A stretch of 48,585 bases of DNA from assembly GCA_903772945.1 (NCBI GenBank), contig CAICTM010000789.1, forward strand, positions 1 through 48,585. The letters are read 5' to 3'. This DNA comes from Seminavis robusta (Eukaryota > Bacillariophyta > Bacillariophyceae > Naviculales > Naviculaceae). The notes under the pieces were generated by a model. The model was not told where the DNA came from and did not search any database. It saw only the letters and a program-made list of their open reading frames with translations. Position 1 is the first letter of the stretch. Each line of letters begins with the position of its first letter. A program made the position numbers and the translations under genes. Shown here piece after piece: positions 41,861-48,585 of the stretch.

Positions 41861-43346
41861 CCAGTGCTTGGAGCCAACTTGGGATGGCTTTCCAGGGTAA
41901 GGAGGAATGTATTTTCCAGAGCAGCAGCGCCATACCTGTAGTTGAAGGGCGCCTCCATCTAAGTAGCCAATCGGAGCATAGCACAAAAGTCATTATACCC
42001 AGTGACCCAAGAATGATTTGGTCAGGGCATTGTCAATGTTCCAAAATATTCTTGGACCAATGCACCTTGCAACTGAGCGCAAAAGGGAAGTCTGGATGCG
42101 GCTTGTCGTCCGAATACTTCTTCAGCTTGGGAGATGCCGTCCGTTCTGGTGATGAGGTGGACTTGCTGCTTGAGCTTGCAGGTTGTATGGGTGCTCACTT
42201 CAAATAAATGTCCCTCTGCCAAACGTAGTGGTGTACTGGTACGGTGGACTGTGGTTTCATCATTACCTGACTAGCCAGTGGGCTTGGATCTTTCTCCATA
42301 TTAATTAAAACTACTACTAGTATTATTGCTGTTCTGAGCCGACGAGGGCGCGAGGACCATTTTCGGGTAGGTGGAAAAAGTTGCAGCATTTTGGTGCAAG
42401 TGCCTTGCTCATGCACTGCTCTGCACTAGAAAGCAGTTTCCACTTGGGGGACTCACCTTCAACTCACCCCCTGCCTACTCACACCCAAGTAACACCCAAC
42501 TCACACTTCAACTCACACCCTATTCACTCAGTTTCTTTAGTCTTCCTGAATTGCGGTGGTGCTAACTATGCATAGGAGTTGCTTTGTTTTGTGGGGAAAT
42601 TTCCAGAGTGGACGAAGCCAGCTTACTGGAGGCAACGAATCTTCACTGGAAAGCTTCCAAAATCCAAGGTGATGTAACTGCTGACTACATTCAGGATGGC
42701 AGTTTTAGTGGGGATGCCTAGAGTTCATGGGTCCTCTTTGATGAGCTCTCCGTGACGCTACAGTCGTAACTCGTGATCATGGCTCGGTACAGTTACCAAG
42801 AGGGTGTACCAGGTACTTCTTAGTACAAGCAATTTTCAATGACTCGACCATGTAAATCCCTTGAAAATGTGAGTGCAAAGGATTTACTGAACCCAGGCCT
42901 GCCGCGAAACAGGTACCTGTGAAGACAAGGCTTAAAGATATTGATTCGACAAAGTCTCGGACCATAATAGTGAAACCGTACTGAAGAACGCCAAGGATTT
43001 AACAACTTCAACTAACCTGGTGTTGATACGTGGATACACCAAGAAAACGCAAGGTGCGTAGTGCGTATTTTCTCCAAGTCGCTGAAGATATCCCGCACAG
43101 TCATAGAGCACTCGATTATTGAAAGAAGAGGTAGGAAAGTCGCTGATGGATCGCTTACACGGGCGGTTTAGAGCAGGGAACTTATCTTTGAGGCCAGCGA
43201 GGGCCAGGCTTAGGAGTCGAAACTCAGGGCTTCCACATCTATTCGAAGCAGCAGCAACTGCAGCCAGACACATCGACACAACAGCACAACGGCATCCAGA
43301 CACTGCACTACTCCAGAAGAAGATCTCATTCCTTATCCAATAGAAG
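41861..43346. other. Intergenic, no convincing gene
   Basis: Short overlapping open frames only. A CAACTCAC-type simple repeat runs at about 42458-42525. The last 150 bases precede the ankyrin-like gene and are presumably its promoter and leader; the 123-codon minus-strand frame at 43303-42932 has no recognisable motif. Confidence 0.4.
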
Positions 43347-44648
43347 ATGTCGTCAACAGATTGTCCTGGTGGTACAGACGCAACAGAACAGGCTGATGTT
43401 CGCTCTTTGTTGTTGGATCGAAACGATATTTGGATCGGGCAAATTCTACCCTATGTGGGCACGGGACACTATGCCTTTCTGGGAGCCGTCAACAAAAGGA
43501 TGAATCATTTGTACAAAGAGTATTGTGACAAGGCGCAAAAGCCTCAAAAAGTGATGGGCGAGAATGGAAAGCGGTCAGCGACAGCTACAGACACCCTCTA
43601 CAGTGCGGTGTTCTCCAGTGTGCCTTGTGCTCAATACTGGCTCCGTCACAAGTCTGAGACCCCTCGTCAATTCTGGGTTTGTCGAGCCATTGCCAAAGTT
43701 GGGAATCTTCCTGTTCTTCAATTTGCTCATAAAACATATGGATATTCGATAAACACAGCAACGTGCCATGCTGCTGCTCGATTCGGACATTTGCAAGTAC
43801 TGAAATGGCTGCTTGAGCAAGGATGCCAATGGGATCCTGATATATGTGCTAGTGCTGCTGCAGGTGGGCATCTTGACATGCTCAAGTGGGCTAGAGAGAA
43901 AGGATGCCCATGGGATGAAGTAACATATTCAGTTGCTGCTCAACATGGACACTTGAACGTGCTGAAGTGGGCACATGAGAATGGTTGCCCATGGAATGCT
44001 TCTGTTTGCCGTTCTGCAGCGCAAGGTGGTCATTTGCATATCCTGAAGTGGGCTCACCAGAATGGCTGCCCATGGAATGCTGGCTTATGTGCCAGTGCTG
44101 CTAAAGGTGGGCATCTTGACATGCTCAAGTGGGCCAGAGAGAATGGATGCCCATGGGACAATAGAACTTGCCAAAACGCTGCAAATCTTGGGCATTTGGA
44201 TGTTTTGATATGGGCTCGAGAAAATGGCTGTCCATGGGACCAAGCTACATGCAATGAGGCTGCAAGTGGTGGGCATTTGGACATCCTGAAGTGGGCTCAT
44301 CGGAACGGCTGCCCATGGGATTCTCGCACATGCTCCACCGCTGCTGCAAATGGGCATCTGGATGTCCTGAAATGGGCCTTTGAGAATGGCTGCCCATGGG
44401 ATCGAACCACCTTTTGGACTGCTGCAGCAAACGAACATCTTGAAGTCTTGGAATTTCTTCATGAAAAGGGTTGTCCATGGAGTGCCAGTGTATGTCATGT
44501 TGTTGCTAGTTGTGGAAATTTGACCATTTTGAAATGGTTGCGTGCCAATGGGTGCCCTTGGGACTCGAGGACTATCAAAGGAGCAACACAGTGTGGGCAG
44601 ACAGAAGTGCTACAGTGGGCCAGAGAGAATGGATGTCCAGAAGAATAG
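43347..44648 (+). CDS. Ankyrin-like repeat protein with GCPWD-type repeats
   Basis: A single-exon 433-residue protein. The N-terminus (ILPYVGTGHYAFLGAVNKRM) looks like the short F-box-like segment that often precedes these repeats. From about residue 115 to the end run about 12 tandem repeats of 27 residues (81 bases), consensus near GHLDVLKWARENGCPWD followed by a variable TCxxAAxx part. The central seven copies are the most alike, also at DNA level, and the outer ones are diverged. Such repeats form helical stacks that bind other proteins. Large families are typical of diatoms and other microbial eukaryotes; the partner is unknown. The long minus-strand frames here mirror the repeats and are not genes. 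Confidence 0.88.
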   Translation: MSSTDCPGGTDATEQADVRSLLLDRNDIWIGQILPYVGTGHYAFLGAVNKRMNHLYKEYCDKAQKPQKVMGENGKRSATATDTLYSAVFSSVPCAQYWLRHKSETPRQFWVCRAIAKVGNLPVLQFAHKTYGYSINTATCHAAARFGHLQVLKWLLEQGCQWDPDICASAAAGGHLDMLKWAREKGCPWDEVTYSVAAQHGHLNVLKWAHENGCPWNASVCRSAAQGGHLHILKWAHQNGCPWNAGLCASAAKGGHLDMLKWARENGCPWDNRTCQNAANLGHLDVLIWARENGCPWDQATCNEAASGGHLDILKWAHRNGCPWDSRTCSTAAANGHLDVLKWAFENGCPWDRTTFWTAAANEHLEVLEFLHEKGCPWSASVCHVVASCGNLTILKWLRANGCPWDSRTIKGATQCGQTEVLQWARENGCPEE

Positions 44649-45050
44649 ATACCCGCAATCTAAACGTTTTTCCATTGTTGTCCACTAGCCAGCTTGTCTT
44701 TTGTCTTTTTGTAGTAGTCAACTCGTTTTTGTAACTAAAATCGTATGAAACTGTGGTTATGTTAATCTTCATTTGGGGTTCGGGGAGTGCAACATTTGCT
44801 TCAAAACCATGCACCTGGGCTCAGCACGTCGCTGTTGTTGTGCACAAACTCGTAATCACGCGGCTTCTCAAGCGCTCGACCACACCGGGAGCGGTGCCGT
44901 GGATCGAAGTGAATGGTTTGGCCAGCAAAAAGACGAAGCTCAAGAATTGGTCGGTCTAGATAAGGAGAGAAGGCGATGGAGGCGAAGAACACCCAGGCTA
45001 TACTGCGGTGGCAACGATTATGCTTGCAATGTACGATGTACTGCTTCCAA
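44649..45050. other. Intergenic between convergent genes
   Basis: 3' flanks of the ankyrin-like gene and of the minus-strand gene at 45051. No gene seen. Confidence 0.4.
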
Positions 45051-47100
45051 CTATTTATCCTCTTGACACCACACTTCAATCGCGGACTCTAACCTCTTCA
45101 CAATTGTCTCTTCACTCAGTTCCTTCAACGGGACACCATCTGCATAATTGCATCGCTTGGCTCGCACACGGAGACTATCTTCTCCAATAATCTCCACCAC
45201 GACTTCGATTCCTCCTTCCTTGGCCATCTTACTTCTCGAGATAGTAGCCCGTTTACTGCCTCCTTCCGATTCTCGTTCGCGTTCTTCTTCTCGACTCAAA
45301 TAATTCTTTCCCGTCGCCGTGGGCAGGAACAATAGTTGCACACCGGATCGTTGTCGAATCCCCGCGTCGTAGTACGATGCCTTGATTTTGGACGGTTCCA
45401 CTCGAATGGGAGTGGTAAGGCCGCGTGGATTGAGGGCAAAGTTGTTGGCCCATTCGTTGAGGAATTCGCACAATCGATCGTAGACGGCGGCCGTACCCAA
45501 TGCCGGAGACGTCCATCGTTCGAGTTCGGGGCCGTCCAAGCGCAAAAACGCATCGTCCCAAATATCATCGTTATGGCCGGACGGCAATGCCCCCACGGCA
45601 CAGAGCGTGGCATTGCGGGCAAAGGGTTGATACGCCACTGCTTGGAGCAATACTTCTGCGGCCGTTTCGAGTGATGTGGTCCCATCGACGACATCTCCCG
45701 GCATCATGATAAAATCGTCGTTGGAGCTGCTGTCTTTAATGTCTCCAAATTTGCAGATTGTGTAGTCCAACGGTGGTTCCGTGACTCGTGTTTGTACGGT
45801 GGTAATGAGTTGTTCTTCGATTTGTCGTCGTTGATCGAGTTTGCCACCAAAAAGATTTTGCATGCTGTAGGGCATTTTATCGGTTCGTTCGGTGCCCAAC
45901 GATGTGATTCCAATCAATTGTGTGGGTGGTGATCCTAGGGCCCCACCAGGTTGGAGTGTCCGTCGCAACAGTCGATCCATGATTTTGTTGAGAGCGGATC
46001 GATCCGACAGGGACGTACAAAAGAGGAGGGCACAAACGGCATTGTCTCCTCCAAGTGGAATGGTATCGGTGGGTTTGTACACATCAATGGCTTCCAATGT
46101 GGGAATGGCGGCTTGGAGTTTGTCGGAAAATGCCGGGACGAGTTGTTTGGCCAGTGGGTCCTTCGTTTCATCACACAAGCAAGATATGAGTGGTTTTTCT
46201 AGCTAGAGCGAGGCAACTATATCATACAGCAGGAAATGCTCCAATATAGTTTTGGTTACGTACCTGCGACGTATCGGCAATGACAATGACCCGATTACTG
46301 TTGACTGCCACCGCTTGCTCTTGCTTGCTGGGTGTTTTGAGATCGGACAGTTGGGCATCCCGTTCCTGTTTGGCCTGTTTTTCGGCGGCCAATTTGGCGG
46401 CATCGACACTTCCGAGCAATCCGACATTGTCGCTTCCCGTGGTGACGACGGCAGCTCCTCCAATGGTCCCCCAGACGCCCAATTCGACGCCCTTGCCTTC
46501 TCGTGATTTGTCGGCTTTATTAATCAGTTTGGTTTCCTCTCGTGTGGCTGCCGTCTTGGTGAGAAAATCGTCCGTCATTTTGTCAATTTTATTCAGCAGT
46601 TTGTCGGATTCCTTTTGCAACTGCAGTTCCGATGCCAGTTCCATTTGTTTCTTTTTCTTTTCCATGAAATCGCTCATTTGACCACGCAGTTTTTCAATTT
46701 CGTCAATTCCTTCGGCTACACCGTCGTTAATGACCTCCATGGCGGCGGCCTTTAATTCGGCGGCTTCTTGGTCACTCAATGGTTGCAACTGACTCCCAAT
46801 GTTAATGCCCAGCTTTCTGCTGCCGCCACTGTCTTGCACGGCCTTGTTGTCAACTTTGGACAAATCCAACAAGTTGTCTCCCAGCTTGTCGATATTGTTG
46901 ATGCGATCCAATAAGGATTCTTCTTCTTCTGCTCCTTCTTTCTTGTCGTCATTGGCAGCAGCGTACAGCCTACTACTAGCACTAGTAGAAGCCCTGATAC
47001 TAAGAGGGCTCTGCAGGGATGCCACGGGACGACTGGGACACCATGCTTGGCACACACCGACCAGTAGCAATCCCAAACAGACTTGATCACAAATCTTCAT
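45051..47100 (-). CDS. Probably plastid-targeted protein: helical N-half fused to atypical-SDR-like half (two exons)
   Basis: Exons 47100-46264 and 46202-45051, joined in phase 0 (donor GTACGT, acceptor CTCTAG); 662 residues. The N-terminus is a signal peptide (MKICDQVCLGLLLVGVCQA) with W at the expected +1 position, then a Ser/Arg-rich transit-like stretch, consistent with plastid import. Residues about 60-270 are charged and helical (FMEKKKKQMELASELQLQKE), probably coiled coil. From about 270 the wording recalls atypical short-chain dehydrogenases: RVIVIADTSQ as a first Rossmann strand without the usual glycine loop, then QLIGITSLGTERTDKMPYSM, then FGGKLDQRRQIEEQL, YTICKFGDI and GDVVDGTTSLETAAEVLLQA. 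The last part is a small alpha-beta tail. The glycine-rich nucleotide loop is not visible, so NAD(P) binding is doubtful; family call by inference. Confidence 0.7.
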
Positions 47101-48012
47101 CTTCGTTTTTCTTCTTGATACACCACCACAATAAGACTAACTGTAGCTACCGAGCTACCCAGATATTTTATGTCTAGCTAGAGCTATTGCCGTGAGGGTA
47201 ACAGATTTTATGATTTGATTCGATTCTGACAGCAATCCCATCGCCTCCAGAAGACAAGCCATCGGAACGTTGGGCATCCAGGCAACCGAGAAAGCAAAAA
47301 GCAGATGGCAGCCATTTTGATCTTTCTCAAAAAAGATCTTTCGCGACCACTGACGTCGTCCAGTGTTGGCAGCAAGTTCTGTTCTGTACCGCGCGTCGGT
47401 ACAGTAGATACGGTATGTCAGAAAGGTATTTTCGTATGACGGACAGACGACTCGGGATCCACAATCACGGTTCGTGATTGGGGATGTGTGACTCAAATCA
47501 GATGGTTATCCGATCATCATCAGATGGCCAGGAGTACGAGGAACGAGGACAATGGTCGTCTAGATGATGCAACTACAAAGGTTAGGAGTTAGGTCGAAGA
47601 GATGAATGCAAGGAGCGACGGGATGGAACAAATGAATGGACGGATGAAGGTCCATAGGTTTAGTAAAGTGGGAAAGCCCTCCAGGGCCAACCATGCACTT
47701 CAGGAAGATAGATCGACGAGATCTATCTGCAGATGAAACTGCGAGAAACAGAGGATCGAAAGATCCTGGTATATGTATGCATATCGGAGCTCAGTTGTAG
47801 AGCTCACAATCTGAACGAGAGAGAAAGAGAAAACGAAACAGATAGCCAGTCTACTAGACAGTAGAGCTGGAAGGATATTGATTAAATTAGAGAAATTGTG
47901 CGTTCAAGTTCACACCTTTTCAACACGTTTTAAAACGATAGCTATCAGGAAAGAGTGAGCTTGGATCCAGGTTGTCAAACAGAAAAGAGAAGAGTTTGAG
48001 AAGTAAGTAAAG
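47101..48012. other. Promoter flank and probable LTR of the copia element
   Basis: The first part is upstream of the plastid-protein gene. The part before 48013 should hold the 5' LTR and leader of the copia element: a TATA-like GGTATATGTATGCATATC lies at about 47768 and a purine-rich GAGAGAGAAAGAGAAAAC at about 47817. The LTR ends cannot be set because the partner LTR lies outside the window. Confidence 0.35.
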
Positions 48013-48579
48013 ATGTCTACGGAGGTAGAGGTATCATCGTCGAGCAAGTATCCCATCTTCGATGGGAAAGATGAGAAGTTCAGGTTCTACAAGGTCAAGA
48101 TGATGGCCATTTATCGAAGTATGGGTACGTAGAACTGATGAAGGACTCTACGGAGATCAAACCGGACAACTGGGAAAACCTACAGGTACGGGCAAGTTGT
48201 CGGACGACGAAGTAGAAAAGATCGAAGGTCTGCAGAAGAAGAACAGCAAGGCTGCTGGAATACTGCTGGATTCGATCAATGTGGAGACCATCGAAGGGCA
48301 AGTCGCCTTCGACCTACTGGCCTCACACCAACGACTGACCATGCTGCTGGGAAATTCAAGGGCATGTGGGAGTCCATGCTGGACCTCTACGATGCTGAAG
48401 ACAGTGGTGAGGTAGCAGCTCGACGAACGGAATACTACGCGATAAAGATGGACATCAAGGAAAACCCAAAGAAGTTCGAGATTGGACTCGACGTGAAACG
48501 CAAGAAGCTAGCGAAGGATGGGTTCAAGATATCGGACGAAGAGTACATCAAGGACCTTCTCGAGAAGATGCCGAAGTAG
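48013..48579 (+). pseudogene. Ty1/copia gag, frameshifted, running off the window
   Basis: From the ATG at 48013 the product begins MSTEVEVSSSSKYPIFDGKD, then EKFRFYKVKMMAIYRSMG, the wording of diatom copia-like gag proteins. Frame changes near 48125, 48185 and 48345 separate the blocks YVELMKDSTEIKPDNWENLQ, KLSDDEVEKIEGLQKKNSKA and KFKGMWESMLDLYDAEDSGE, and a stop follows LLEKMPK at 48577. The element therefore looks dead in gag; pol would lie to the right of the window. Confidence 0.7.
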
Positions 48580-48585
48580 GAAGGA

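Noticed and set aside
44085..44498. 137-codon minus-strand frame with repeated motif
   Set aside because: Complement of the 81-base ankyrin-like repeats; the repeat pattern alone keeps it open.
1..48585. tRNA, rRNA or CRISPR array
   Set aside because: Scanned by eye for T-loop and rRNA-like sequences and for regularly spaced repeats; the only regular arrays are short tandems and the repeats inside the ankyrin-like gene.

Overview
The window reads as nuclear DNA of a photosynthetic stramenopile, most likely a pennate diatom. The reasons are: short GT-AG introns (about 50-110 bases) in compact genes; a parvulin whose signal peptide ends in an SNAF|V motif of the diatom plastid-import type; CYP51; a receptor-type kinase/guanylate cyclase; a GCPWD-type ankyrin-like repeat protein; and LTR-retrotransposon debris of the sort common in diatom genomes. 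The species assignment is inference; no organellar or bacterial signature is present.

Layout. 1-3.3 kb: decayed Ty3/gypsy element on the minus strand (gag, protease, RT), cut by the window edge. 5.0-6.1 kb: a three-exon gene with a PH-like start. 6.8-7.1 kb: a small unknown ORF. 7.8-8.6 kb: a two-exon membrane RING-H2 protein. 9.3-10.8 kb: a MIP/aquaporin with a very large insertion. 11.16-16.28 kb: a 5,120-base DNA transposon with 17-base perfect terminal inverted repeats and TTAA target duplications. It carries an apparently intact Kolobok/Mutator-like transposase on the plus strand and, convergent to it, a 492-codon ORF whose N-terminal part resembles an RPA70N-type OB fold. 16.8-17.2 kb: a second RING-H2 gene, paralogous to the first. 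17.9-22.4 kb: an 11-exon receptor kinase/guanylate cyclase on the minus strand. 23.3-24.35 kb: a block of local duplications. 24.5-25.3 kb: weak coding candidates. 26.13-30.23 kb: a PIF/Harbinger transposon (TCA target duplication) with an intact transposase and a frameshifted companion gene. 30.5-31.9 and 34.0-35.2 kb: two related coiled-coil proteins. 37.3-37.8 kb: plastid parvulin. 37.9-38.75 kb: apparently decayed coding sequence. 38.96-40.6 kb: CYP51 in three exons. 41.7-41.9 kb: a retroelement gag fragment. 43.3-44.6 kb: ankyrin-like repeat protein. 45.05-47.1 kb: a two-exon, probably plastid-targeted protein with an atypical-SDR-like half. 48.0 kb to the end: the start of a decayed Ty1/copia gag.

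The host genes do not form an obvious pathway: signalling (receptor cyclase, PH-like protein, RING ligases), membrane transport (MIP), sterol synthesis (CYP51) and plastid functions (parvulin, SDR-like) lie as independent units between mobile elements. The most unusual system is the TTAA transposon that appears to carry its own OB-fold protein beside the transposase. The next most unusual are the Harbinger element with palindromic TGACGTCA sites near both ends and the MIP with about 235 extra residues between transmembrane segments 3 and 4. All exon models come from splice signals, phase agreement and protein continuity read by eye; no alignment or transcript was available.
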